DNA of 64,000 nucleotides from the NCBI RefSeq assembly GCF_964204865.1, contig NC_135260.1, positions 3,100,001 through 3,164,000 on the forward strand, read 5' to 3'. Below the pieces are notes generated by a model. That model had not been told where the DNA came from and searched no databases. It was given only the letters and a program-made list of their open reading frames with translations. The DNA comes from Styela clava. Taxonomy: Eukaryota > Chordata > Ascidiacea > Stolidobranchia > Styelidae. The position numbers were made by a program, and so were the translations under genes. Positions 46,209 through 57,189 of the stretch are shown one piece after another (position 1 is the first letter of the stretch; every line of letters starts with the position of its first letter).

Positions 46209-46745
46209 TTGATTCGTCACCATAGCTTTCTTTATATATTCTCAGGTTTCAACACTTGGATTATCTTTTGGACTTATAAAGTCTATACAACAATTAGGAC
46301 TGGACATTTCGAATAGTTTATTATTCGAATGGGTTCGGATAAGAATTTGGAATCGCGGCCATATTGTTTTTTGACATAAGACTTTTTTCTTTGTTGTGAG
46401 ATATTGATGAAACATGTTTCTTGTTGTGTTGTGTGACTGAACAAAAAAACCTTTGACTCTAGCGTACTTATTCGTAGAGACTTTACTTCAGGGGGTTCAT
46501 AAAGTTCCTTCACAATTTCAATTTTGTTATAATGTCAGTTCTCAATATATCTTAACGTAACGTAATATATCTTGTTGTTTTTCAATCAGTAATTGTTTAA
46601 GTATTTTTACTTCATTTAATACATGTGTGAGTGCCAAAACAATATATGGTATCGATAAATTCTCTTTGGAATTCTTGAAAATTTCAAGACTTCATGGACA
46701 CCCTATATATTAAAAATAACCAATTTCAAATTTATTTGGATCGGG
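46209..46745 (+). other. Orphan copy of a CD20-like gene 5' flank
   Basis: 46520-46740 repeats 43730-43925, which leads into gene 6 (CAGTTCTCAATATATCTTAA; GTATTTTTACTTCAT; AATTTCAAGACT). It stops at TTATTTGGAT and runs into unrelated sequence, with no gene behind it. It marks a lost or never-duplicated coding part. Confidence 0.65.
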
Positions 46746-47830
46746 ATGGATGTCTTCTGTTCGAAGATTTTTAAACAAATAATTTGTCAATCATGGGATA
46801 TTTGATGACTTCGATATCGGCATGATAATAATCTGCAACATTGGCATTCTTTTCTCTTTCTACTTATGTGACAGGGCAACAATCGGTGGCAATGACATCA
46901 ACAGTCATATGATGTTCAATTCCAAGAACAAAAAATTATGGCAAATTAAAAAATCTTTTACCATGTTAGGGTGAATGTTAAATTATGTTTGTTATACATA
47001 TTTCATGCTTGGCCCATGCATATGTAATGTATCTTGTTATTTGGGAATATCTAACCAGTAATTTTATCACATGAGTATAACTCTTTGCAACCAATTCTGC
47101 AGTAATTAAAACTCGTGCCTACTTTTATCACAAGACGGGAATGAAGCTTTGCAACCAATACTGTGGTAATGGAAATCCATAAAAAGGCATTTGCTTTCCC
47201 TATATTTCATGCCAGAGTGAGGGTATATTTTATGGCTAGGTTTTCTGCTATTCCGAATACATTCATTGCAAGTCATGTCAGTATCAGGTCATGTTTTTCA
47301 ACAAAGAAATTATGTACAAATCATTCGTTATTCATTGAGAATGAAATAAAATATTTAACTATTCCAAATACGTTCTGATGTGATCTTTTCATTTCACACA
47401 TGATATATTATCAAATATATTGTAAAATTGTTTTTGTTCAAAAAAGTAATTTTGTAAATGATAGAAATATAATTCAGTATTGCAAAAATACTTGATCTGG
47501 AATGCCTTATCAATTAATTGTGGTTCTATCACATGGTAATTTTTTTCAAAAACAAAAAGCGTAATTTTGGTAATATTATTTCATAGAAATTGTCCAGTCT
47601 CGTGTTAATAGTCTTAAGTCTTGTGACTTGCATTAGAATCACGAGTTTTCGATTTGTTTCATTTATCATGCTCGCCTCAGGGCATGTCAAAAATTACGGT
47701 ATGTTCATGTCGCTTTAAAAGTAACTGCACACTACTGGCTGACATGGTCTATAAACTGGATAAGAAGGCGTAGTTTGGTATTTGAGTGAGCCACGGAGTA
47801 AATATCGTATCCTATTAGAAATATCTAAAG
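46746..47830. other. Non-coding
   Basis: No gene or element recognised; two AT-rich open frames lack family features. Confidence 0.35.
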
Positions 47831-49320
47831 CTGTGGTTGCCAACCTGTTATTTATCGTGGTCCCCTTCAGAAGGGTTTTAGCTCTCATGTTCCCCTTGCT
47901 TATCATTACAGTAGTATTTATAGTGTTATTTTGATCGGTAAATTCGAATCCCATCATGTTCAAACAATTTATGCACAAAAAAGTGAAAACACCCTGTGAA
48001 ATAACCTTGTCAAGCAATAAAACTAGGAAGAAACAGGGAGTTTTCTTGTGAAGTGAAAAGTAAAATCAGTTTAGTGGCTAGCATTGTGCTTCCCTCCAGG
48101 GAACTTTTAGCACTCATGGCCCCCCTGTTTATCATTTCAGCAGTACAGGGGTCGGCAAACTTTTGTCGCTTGTTGGCCAAAATTAAGGGTTGCAAGTCAT
48201 TGGCAGGCTGCACATATTTTTAGAAATTTGAAAACTGAACGGATGATACTTTTCATAATAAAAATCAAGGAGTGATACATCTCTCGAATAGAATATAGAT
48301 TTATTTCCTCATTGCATTGCATCTCAAATAATGCCATTTGAGTAATTTCGGCATTTTTTTTTTGAGTATAATTCAGTGAAGCGTTGCGGACGGATCCGGC
48401 TCGTGGGTCATAGGTTGCCGACCTCCGCAGTAGTATTTATAGTGTTATTGTGATTGGTAGATTCGAATCCCGTTATGTTCAAACAATTTATGCACAAAAA
48501 AAGTGAAAACACTATGTAAAATAACCTTATCAAGCAATAAAACTAGCTTTCTTGTGAAGTGGAAAATAGAATCAGTCTTGGGCTAGCATTGTGCTCAGGG
48601 AACTTTTAGCTCTTATGCCCCCCCCCCCCCTGTTTATCATTTCAGCAGTACTGGGGTCGGCAAGCTTTTGTCGCTTGTTGGCCAAAATTAAGGGTTGCAA
48701 GTCATTGGCGGGCTACACATATTTTTGAAAACTGAACAGATGATACTTTTTATAATAAAAATCAAGCAGTGATACATCTCTTGAATAGAATATAGATTTA
48801 TTTCCTCATTGCATTGCAAAAAATGCCATTTGAGTATTTTCGACGCCATTGAACCCTTTGCACTTACCAACAACTTTTCCATGTTTTTGTTGCCATTTAT
48901 CTAATTATAAATAAATTATAGGCTCATTATTAAACTAGTAATTGTGAATTTTATACTTGTAATATAAAGTAGTCTACAAGTGTCTCACAATAAATTCTGT
49001 TACGTAAATAGTATAATCGTCAAAACAGCTGTAGTATAATCGTCAAAACAGTGAAGCGTCGCAGGCCGGATCCGGCTCGTGGGCCGTAGGTTGCTGACGT
49101 CTGCAGTGTTATTGTGATTGGTAGATTCCAAATCCCATTATGTTCAAACAATTTATGCACAAAAAAGTAAAAAATCCTGGGAAATACCCAAATCAAGCAA
49201 TAAAACTAGGAAGAACGGCAACTATTTTTGTGAAGTGAAAAGTAAAACCAGTTTAGTGGCTAGCATTGTGTCGTGTCCCCCCTCCACCGCAGCTGGCCCC
49301 CAGTTTGGAATCGCTGGAGT
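47831..49320. repeat. Three tandem copies of a ~240-bp unit, two carrying a hAT element
   Basis: The sequence GTTCAAACAATTTATGCACA, then AAGCAATAAAACTAG, recurs from about 47909, 48428 and 49104. Copies 1 and 2 each end in GTCGGCAARCTTTTGTCGC hAT sequence. Copy 2's hAT has a longer interior (48654-49103). The outer borders (TGTGGTTGCCAACCTG at the left, CAGTTTGGAATCGCTGG at the right) look like decayed ends of an enclosing hAT element. C-run at 48619-48630. Confidence 0.65.
48146..48427. mobile_element. Short hAT element
   Basis: 282 bp. Ends CAGGGGTCGGCAAAC and, reversed, CGGAGGTCGGCAACC. Flanks CAGCAGTA (48138-48145) and CAGTAGTA (48428-48435), an 8-bp duplication at 7 of 8. No coding frame. 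Confidence 0.8.
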
Positions 49321-50393
49321 TTAGAAAAAATATATATTTGAATTAAAAAAATAACTGTTTCATATATATCATGATTGGCCTTTAATCGAGCGGTCTTATC
49401 AATTTTTTCGTTCCCCTGTGATAAATATGATAATCATATCCTTCTAGACATGTCTAAAAAAATCGGGATATATACAGGGTATTCGAAAAAGTTCACTTGA
49501 TTTAATAGTAATAACAATAAAAATTGGTTTGTCTTAGTTTATTAATAGTTCTTATTGTAGTTATCATACAATGATATTTTGCAATTGTTATTACTATAAA
49601 ATAGGGCGAAATTTGACACCATGTATACCTGTTTCAACTAGTATTGAAGTTTGAATTCCATAGGCCTACCAGTCATTTTTTTTGTATTTCTTGCTTTTTT
49701 ATGACTTTTTGTATTTTAATCTTTTGTGTATATTTGAAACATCCAATATATGTTTTGCATATGCTTATTAATTGCATTTCATTTTTAATCCTGCTTTGTT
49801 AAGTTTATTCATGCGTTGCAAGAATTTTATTCCTCATTCATAGATTGTTGCCAGATTTAATATAATTATAATAAATTACCTGCCTGAAATAGCACTGATC
49901 TAATAATAATAGCTGCAAGAAACTGGCAACCATCAAACCAGAAATTTCAAGGAGGTAATATAGAAGAATAAATGTAGATTCCCTGTCAACTGCGTCTGTG
50001 AGTAGCTCTTTAAAAAATCAGTGGTTGCTTGTAGTGGGTCAGTAGTTGCTTACAGCCTGGCTATCAATACTCCAGTTGTTTCGAGTCAGTTATCAACTTC
50101 TATCTACAGACTTCTTTGTCGAAAGAAATCTTTACAACTTCATCTTAGAATTTCAGTCAACGGCTTGGGTCCTAAAAACGATTGAACATTTGGATTTGAG
50201 AAAAAAAAGAAACATTTGTATTCCAGTGGTTCCCATAACTCTATCAGTACGCCCAACTTTAGTTAAGGGCTGGACTAAGAAGCAAAAGTTTATTTTGACT
50301 CTATAATCAGCATATTAAGCCATGAACTAATTAAATAATTCGACTTGGAGTTGAGACCTTACTCTAAACATATATAAAAAAGGATACAATATT
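49321..50393. other. Upstream region of gene 7
   Basis: 49376-49445 looks like a decayed SINE tail (GGTCTTATC...CTGTGATAAATATGATAATC). The rest is AT-rich. TATATAAAAA at 50371-50380 sits only about 14 bases before the gene 7 ATG. Confidence 0.4.
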
Positions 50394-51500
50394 ATGGCTG
50401 CGAATCCAGGCACCAGTTACCCCAAGCAATTTGAAACTCCAGCGCAGAATTCTGTAATGTCAACTGCAAATGTTCAACCACAACAACAAGCTCCAGTCGG
50501 ACAAGTTACGATGGCACAAACTCAACCACAAGGGGCAGCAATGAGTCAACTCAAACCACGGAAAAAATACAAAAATGTTCTGTTTTATCTTGGAACAGTG
50601 GAGATCATTTTAGCGGTACTCTGTGGCATTTTTTGTGTTGTGACCCTTATCCTGGGAGCAATAAATTCTCCCTCTTATATTGTCCATGACCGTTGGAATG
50701 ATCAACACCATGAATATAGAGTCACATATGGCACCAATACGGTGGCACACGGAATATGGTGCGGCGCTGTCCTTCTAGTATCTGGCATCCTGGGATTGAA
50801 AACTAAGCACCATACATCACCGTGTATGTACCGGGCTAACATGACTTTCAGTATTTTGGCAGCAATTTTTATGGTGATTCTACTCTGTTTGTCTGTCATG
50901 AGTATTTTGACGATTTACCCACGTTCATATAGATACATAGTTATGCCTTTCCATATTATCCTTGCCATCCTTGGATTTATAGGCATGACAATCTGTATTA
51001 TCCATGCAGCGTTTTGCTGTGCTGGAATTTGCTGTCGAAATAAGTTCCAGCAAATTAATGTAACTTACACAGCACAACAAGGTCAAACGGTGCAACTTGC
51101 AAATGGTCAGTATGTTATGATGCCACAAGGTTGCCAAACATCAAGAGCTATGTGTTTTGCACCCACAACTGTGCCTGTCCAGGCTGGAGGAGCCTCCTCA
51201 ATGCAGTATGCGGCGACCGCCATTCCCACTCAAGTGGGTGGAGCCCTGACAATGCAGCCACCCCCTATGCCCACCCAGGCTAGAGCTCTACCGCAAGGGC
51301 AGTATGCAAACATGCCAGCTCAAACTGGAATAACCCCCGTACCAGCTCCCATGTCTTCCCAAAGCTCTGCAGCATTTCCCGCCGGACAATCATCTCAGCA
51401 AGCTACAGCTCCTTATTCCACAATGCCCACGCAACCCTTAATAACCGAAGATCGAGAAGACCAGATTAGCGCAAATCCTCCAGAATATAATAAGAAATAA
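50394..51500 (+). CDS. Divergent CD20/MS4A-like four-transmembrane protein, paralogue 7
   Basis: Intronless, 368 residues, starting MAANPGTSYPKQ. TM1 about 62-90, TM2 about 118-136 (HGIWCGAVLLVSGILG, as in the others), TM3 about 148-174, TM4 about 182-208, then FCCAGICCRNK. Loop 1 (HDRWNDQHHEYRV) has no sequon. The tail is much longer than in genes 1-6, and rich in Pro, Gln, Ala and Met, with loose repeats of PTQ/PxQxGGAxxMQ. It keeps VQLANGQY at 233-240 and ends with PPEY at 362-365. With gene 1 it is the only copy retaining PPxY, so that motif is probably ancestral. The divergence and lack of shared flanks suggest it is the oldest member here. Confidence 0.78.
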   Translation: MAANPGTSYPKQFETPAQNSVMSTANVQPQQQAPVGQVTMAQTQPQGAAMSQLKPRKKYKNVLFYLGTVEIILAVLCGIFCVVTLILGAINSPSYIVHDRWNDQHHEYRVTYGTNTVAHGIWCGAVLLVSGILGLKTKHHTSPCMYRANMTFSILAAIFMVILLCLSVMSILTIYPRSYRYIVMPFHIILAILGFIGMTICIIHAAFCCAGICCRNKFQQINVTYTAQQGQTVQLANGQYVMMPQGCQTSRAMCFAPTTVPVQAGGASSMQYAATAIPTQVGGALTMQPPPMPTQARALPQGQYANMPAQTGITPVPAPMSSQSSAAFPAGQSSQQATAPYSTMPTQPLITEDREDQISANPPEYNKK

Positions 51501-51608
51501 TTCAAAATATTCAAAGTTTTGTCAAAAAATATTCTGAACTGGGGAGATATATGCAGTAATGCATGCATAACTGTAAGAAGCAAACGATATAGTCTACCTA
51601 ATGTGATG

Positions 51609-51840
51609 ATAAGATATGATTTACATATTTATCCCAGGGGAGAGGAAAACCGATAAGACGACCTAATCATATGGCGAACCACGGCCTCTCACCCGGTTAC
51701 CATTCCATGTCAGGTATGGGATTAGTTGGCCAGTTATTTATTTCTGATGCATGGACTTGGTGGTGGAGGAAGTCGTAATCGACCGCGGTTATGTGAATTA
51801 CCTACGACTGCGAGGAGTCCAGCAATCCTCTCGCTCCTAA
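51609..51840 (-). mobile_element. tRNA-derived SINE, reverse, truncated and decayed
   Basis: Begins with the tail (ATGATTTACATATTTATCCC), then GCGAACCACGGCCTCTC and GGACTTGGTGGTGGAGGAAG. It ends before the tRNA-like head at CTCTCGCTCC. Confidence 0.75.
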
Positions 51841-52436
51841 GAACATAGATATTGAAATAATTACGGTTCTTATTTCTCTTTTTTTTTATTTTTAATCATA
51901 GTGCATTATTTTGTTTCATAAATCTTATGTTTGTTCCAGATAGTACCTCAATATTCACCATACTTGCCATATATTTCTTACTATTCGCAATATATCTTTC
52001 TACCAAAGAAGTTTGATTTCAATTTAGAGTAATTTTTGTTGCAATAATTAGAATTTTGAGTTGAAAATGGTTTTATGTTGGGCCATAAGAATTCACGAAT
52101 GAATCTTTATTAGGTTAATGTTTGATTGTAACGTACTTCCGTAGTATGTGTACCATTTTACTCTGAGACTTTTTGTGTTAACTAAGTGAATATACCTCTG
52201 CCCATAGGTTTCAGTCCCTTTACACAACTTGATGTAAAGTAGGCGAACAAAATTAGTTTCCGCCATATTAGTACACATACTTATGGAGCGCCAAATGTAC
52301 ATTGTTGGCACAGTTGATGGTCAAAAATATTTCATAATTCTAATTTTCGTACACAATGCTATGCTTCTCCTTATCCATATCTTATTAGCACATCGCTATA
52401 TCATATAGTAATTTTGAAATTGTAGGCCTATTGCAA
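51841..52436. repeat. Non-coding, with a MITE at 52125-52297
   Basis: The MITE runs from CGTAGTATGTGTACC to GTACACATACTTATGGAGCG, roughly inverted ends, and is the reverse relative of 40256-40460. No gene. Confidence 0.5.
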
Positions 52437-53230
52437 ACCGTAAATGCTCGTTTTATCGCCCAATCTTGATTAAGAGCCCGTTTGAATAGCCGCCTGTGTG
52501 ATCGGAACATAAAAATAAATAGGGGCCGGTGCTTGAATACCCGCCCGATGTAAAAGCTGATTTTTCAGTGCTGGTAGAGAACAATAGGAAATAAGAAGCG
52601 CTTTTGTCATCACGCTGTTGAATTTTTGAATTTTTTCGAAAAAGTCGCCGATAACGGGTACGATTGCCTTTTGCTAAAAAAATACGTATCAAAATTAAAT
52701 ACATCAGGCAGCTTATCTCATATTTTTATGTCCACGGATCGCCGTGGTATTTTAGAGAAATAATGTTTTTATTTTGACGTAAGAAGTCGCAACCGCTAGT
52801 TACGTTGGACACAATTAAATTAATATATAAGGACATTTTAGCATTTCGTAGTTGTCATGGATTGAATAATTTAAGCAACAGAAAAATCATTATACGCTGA
52901 AAAGGCAGCTCTTTTAACGAGCACGTAATCGAAATTTCCGATTTTGAAACCCCTCTCTTTTGAAAGTCCTGGCTGCGCGCCTGATTACGTAACACCATGG
53001 TTCTCAAACTGGGAGTCGCAAAACTTTTCTTTCTTTGCGGATTTGTACCTGCGGTGCGTGGAAAAAGTCAAAATGTTCATTATTCTCGTTTAAATCATAC
53101 TTGAGAACTGGAAATAACAATATATTAATTATTGATCGAAAATAACAAGCGTCCGTGCTTGAATAAGGGCCCGGTTAGTGAGTTGGTTGAAAAAAATATG
53201 GGCCCGGGCTACAAAACGAGCAAATACGGT
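52437..53230. mobile_element. DNA transposon remnant with ~25-bp inverted termini
   Basis: Left end ACCGTAAATGCTCGTTTTAT, then CGCCC; the reversed right end begins ACCGTATTTGCTCGTTTTGT, then AGCCC. Subterminal CCGTGCTTGAATA/CCGGTGCTTGAATA occurs on both sides. A hAT-like end (TGGTTCTCAAACTGGGAGTCGC-type, near 52993) is nested inside. No transposase frame. The superfamily is unknown. Confidence 0.6.
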
Positions 53231-53515
53231 ATATATATATATATAGGTTATATGATGTCTTAAAATTTTGCTGGCGATTCATTCCGATTTCAATCAATTA
53301 TTATCGCCGTACCTATCATATGTTATTGTTTCTTATGTTGGGATAATAGTATAATTACCGTAATATCAATTTAAAATGCTTGAAATTGAATTTGCTATTA
53401 ACTTAAGAAAACAGTATTTCTTCCCAAGTGGCATCAGCCTTTTTTCATACTTTTGCATGGTTTTTAATTTTTTTTATATAAATCTTACCTTCTGATGCAA
53501 ATAGTACATGATCCG
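53231..53515. other. Non-coding
   Basis: AT-rich with an (AT) run at 53231-53244. Nothing recognised. Confidence 0.4.
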
Positions 53516-53620
53516 CACTCCCGAAGTATGTGCACAAAGATGGCGCACAACCTGAACCATAACCTGGTTCACTACTATGTTCAGGTTGTGTGCCATCTTG
53601 ATTCACATACTTCGGGAGGT
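53516..53620. repeat. Short palindromic MITE, CTCCYGAAGTATG family
   Basis: About 105 bp, almost entirely a hairpin: ACTCCCGAAGTATGTG and AAGATGGC with ACAACCTGAAC on the left, mirrored by GTTCAGGTTGTGTGCCATCT and CACATACTTCGGGAG on the right. Confidence 0.75.
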
Positions 53621-53844
53621 CTCATTGTCCCCATACTTGCCATGAGATTTTTTTTCCTTTATTAAAATATCAATCAGAAATGGTCATATATCGGTATATA
53701 CAGTATTTATTATCTTTGGTGTAAAGAATGGTACATAGCGCCAAACAGTTTCATTTAACCTTCTTATACAGGTATTGCAGTAATTTACAAAGAAGGTTTT
53801 AAATTTTTTTTTTGCATGTTTCCCATTTCAGCATCCTTGTTTAT

Positions 53845-54085
53845 TACTTATCGATGTTAAGATCGGTAAGTATATTGATAGGTATTTGTATGTATGTCTG
53901 TGTGTGTGTGTGTGTGTGTCTGTTAGATGAACGCGATATCTCACGAACGCGTGGTTGAATCTGCTCCAAATTTTGCATGTGCATGCACCTTACCTCGGAC
54001 CAGACGCCTATCGATTTTGGGTTAATTATGTCGTATAATTAGCGAGTTATTAACTAATTACCGATCTAAGATCGATAAGTCTTCG
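53845..54085. repeat. Inverted-end repeat with (TG)n core
   Basis: ACTTATCGATGTTAAGATCG at the left is loosely mirrored by CCGATCTAAGATCGATAAGT at the right. A (TG)n run lies at about 53899-53918. The body block ATATCTCACGAACGCGTGG is GC-richer than its surroundings. No coding frame. Confidence 0.45.
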
Positions 54086-54566
54086 GTCTCCGACCGATAT
54101 TCTCGTTTCCATGTTACAGTTTATATATTTCTTTAGTTATCACAAATCTTTAGACTGGACAGGTGGTGCAACAGCCAGCAATGGCCATATATTGGTATTT
54201 AGTATATATACAGTATTATCTTCATATATTTCACTATACTTTTTGTTGCAATTACGTGGTACGTTATCGGCATTCTTGCCGTAAGCCTCTGTACTCCGCT
54301 ACTTTTCAATCTTGTTGTGAATACAATCAGTGCATTAAAACGGTTTTATTTGTATTTCTTATACAGTTACTGCAATAATTTACAATGATTGGTGTTTGAT
54401 TATATTTGAACAATATACATATAATAATATATACATACTCTCTAATTTGACTTTGAACTTTCGGAACCTCTTTTGTTTTCAATGTTAGATTGAGCGAACC
54501 GACATTTGTGGCGATTAAAACTTCAATAGGGATGTTACTTTTCAGAATTACCAATTTTTCTGTCTT

Positions 54567-54653
54567 TGGATAGGATTTACATATTTATCCCAGGCGAGAG
54601 GAAAGCCGATAAGACGGCTTAATCATATGGCGAACCACGGCCTCTCGTCTGGT
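54567..54653 (-). mobile_element. tRNA-derived SINE, 3' fragment, reverse
   Basis: Only the tail and the CGATAAGACGGCTTAATC / CGAACCACGGCCTCTCGTC part remain. It joins unrelated sequence at 54654. Confidence 0.8.
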
Positions 54654-56007
54654 TTAGCCTTTAGTCACACCAATGACATTAAACAACATGATGCGCAACT
54701 CCGGCATTTTTGTCCGAAGATCGTATTCGATAGCACGCTCCAATGCACATACTTGACGAGACGAAAACGAGCGGATGTGTGCTGCTTTCAAGGCGTAGCA
54801 CGAATGGTGTTCGTGCCTGCTTTGACAGTTGTTGTCGATTTTAATGATATTTTTGAAAGTTGGGGTAAAAAGAAATCGGTAAAAGGTAAGGTGAATACTA
54901 TTGTTGTATATCACACCCGGGCATCGCACTGTTAAGTACATGTGGGAAAGCCAGCCTTTGTCAAATACTACGAAGTTATTAAATCAGTACGGTACGTAGT
55001 TGCCCATTTGCCGAAATTACATATTTACTTACCCCTTATGGTTTCAAATAGTTCATGCACCTCCAGTTAGATTTTTTTAATCAGTGAGGATATATACTCA
55101 TTGTTGATTGCTGCTCATTGTAACATACTATTACGCATTCACTTTTATTTGCGTATTGAATCAAAGTGTTAACAAGTTCACCTAACATTTCACTCATACC
55201 GGTCTATATTGTATAGTCTGATTTCTCAAGTATTTGGAGCCACGAATGCTTGTAATTTTCTGACTAAACCCTTTTATTAGTTGGTTTATATACCAAATTC
55301 AGTAAAATATTTTTTAAATAAAACATGAGATATTGGATTTATTAGCTTTTCCATTCTGAATCATATAGACTGCTTTATTTATTCTTAGCGAAAATTAATA
55401 AATCTCCTCTCTTTCTTCAGATGTGAAAGTTGTGGACAAACCTGTCTAAGCATTGTGAGACTCTTGCAGCACAAGAGGCAATAGCAGAAATAGTAAGTAT
55501 ATCAATCAAGAAATTAAGCCGACATAAGGCAAAACTTTCAACTATTCGTCTAATCTCAATTTCCTATTATTTATTCACAGGACAACTATAGCAGACGGGG
55601 AGATATCAGAAGTCTGGCGACATATCAGTGACAGTGTGATTCCAAGAAATATAATGCATTTGAAAATAGAAAATTGCAATAGAAAAACAACCTATGGAGG
55701 CATGCAAAGACATTTGACCCTCCGGTAGAGTTGTGTATGGCCCCCACATCCTGCAGGGCTTGAGGAAAATAACTAAAAATTCCAAAGCGTAAGATTGCAT
55801 AAGCGGTCTTATTTGTAAAAAGGCACAAAACACGCCAGACATACTTAAAACAGCTTTGGAAATGAGGATTACGGGTACCTCACTGCACCTGTGTTATATT
55901 TGGTTCATCAACTTTTGGTAGTACTATAGAAGAAATTCCGGAAGGGGTATAATCATCATTCATGATAAAATACTATCATATATTTTTTGAACAACTTCAA
56001 TCTAGAC
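54654..56007. other. Non-coding; dispersed repeat at 54655-54830
   Basis: On the minus strand 54830-54655 shares GTATGTGCATTGGAGCGT and ATCATGTTGTTTAATGTC with 58385-58490 (+), an unclassified dispersed repeat. The remainder (AT-rich, to 56007) has no recognised gene. Confidence 0.4.
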
Positions 56008-57189
56008 CAGGGATCTCAAACTCGCGGCCCCAGAGAAGTGCGGCCCTCGAACGCTTAACAATAATTGTAATAGTATTTTGGAAGTTTTTTTTTTTATCTA
56101 AATGTAATAGATTTTTCAAACCTTCTAAAGTGAAATTGATTATTCACACAGAAAACAATTTACTGAAAGTAGTTTTGGAATATTGATTTTTTTTGTCCAC
56201 ATTTTGACCCTATTAAGAATACACATCAAGCTAGCAAAAGAATACTTGAATAAAACACTTGAGTAATTAAATTAAACGCAAAGTACATGAAGAAGGTGGC
56301 ATTTTCGAAGAAAATGGGAGTTGTAACATTTCTGCTCTTCACAAAATTCTGAAGCACATTGTTTAATTTGTCATATTTCCATCAATACAATCAAAAAACA
56401 CAACAAGCTCAGCAGTCAATATGACAAATTCGAAGACCAACTTCGAACAGAAAATTTCCATGTGTTTGTATATTAATATAATTATACAACGACTTAGTTA
56501 CTAAAAATCAATATCAATAATAATTCAAGCAATCCTATGCCACGCAATGTAGTGCGAAATGTCTTGTCGAAAAAATCTGTCATTTGTTTTTTTACTGATC
56601 TATACATGAAATGATAAAAGTAACTTTTTTGCATTACTGGAATTAATTAGACATTCGTAAAGATCCAGATAAACCCATGATCATGTGGCCTCGTTAGTTA
56701 GAGTTGGTACTATAAAATCATTTCAGACTGGCCTTAGTATGCTGGTGACACAAAAAAGATGCCAAACGCCAGGACAAATGTAATTATTAAAACATTGAGT
56801 TTATACTGTAGTATTTTTGTTAATTTTAGGTTCATATATTTAGATTAAGTTATTTTTAGTGTATGTATTATTCTTTCCTTATTCAAAGCTTGTTCAAAAA
56901 TGATTTTGATGGTTGTACATAGAATTTTACGATTTTTTATAATAAATACTGTAACTTGCAAATGTTGCAATAATAGTGGAATGCAAATATTAATATGTAA
57001 TTGCATTTGAAATTGAAGAAAATAATAAAACTTAATCCAACTGTTTAGTTGCATCACAATATCTGTCACAAACTAAAACTATCTTAAAAATATCTTTCAA
57101 GTATACATTATCAAAAACTGTTTGCGGCTCTTTTTACAATTTTCAAAATGCAATGCGGCTCTCGAAAACCCATGAGTTTGACACCACTG
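56008..57189. mobile_element. Non-autonomous hAT element, 1.2 kb
   Basis: Ends CAGGGATCTCAAACTC and, reversed, CAGTGGTGTCAAACTC (13 of 16). Flanks ATCTAGAC and ATCTATTC (6 of 8). Subterminal GCGGCC / TGCGGCTCT repeats at both ends are typical of the group. The interior is AT-rich without a transposase frame. Confidence 0.75.

Noticed and set aside
50371-50380. TATATAAAAA as a TATA box for gene 7
   Set aside because: It lies about 14 bases before the ATG, so a start site 25-30 bases downstream would fall inside the coding sequence.
54627-54935. 102-codon open frame
   Set aside because: Its start lies in the truncated SINE and the rest overlaps a dispersed repeat shared with 58385-58490.
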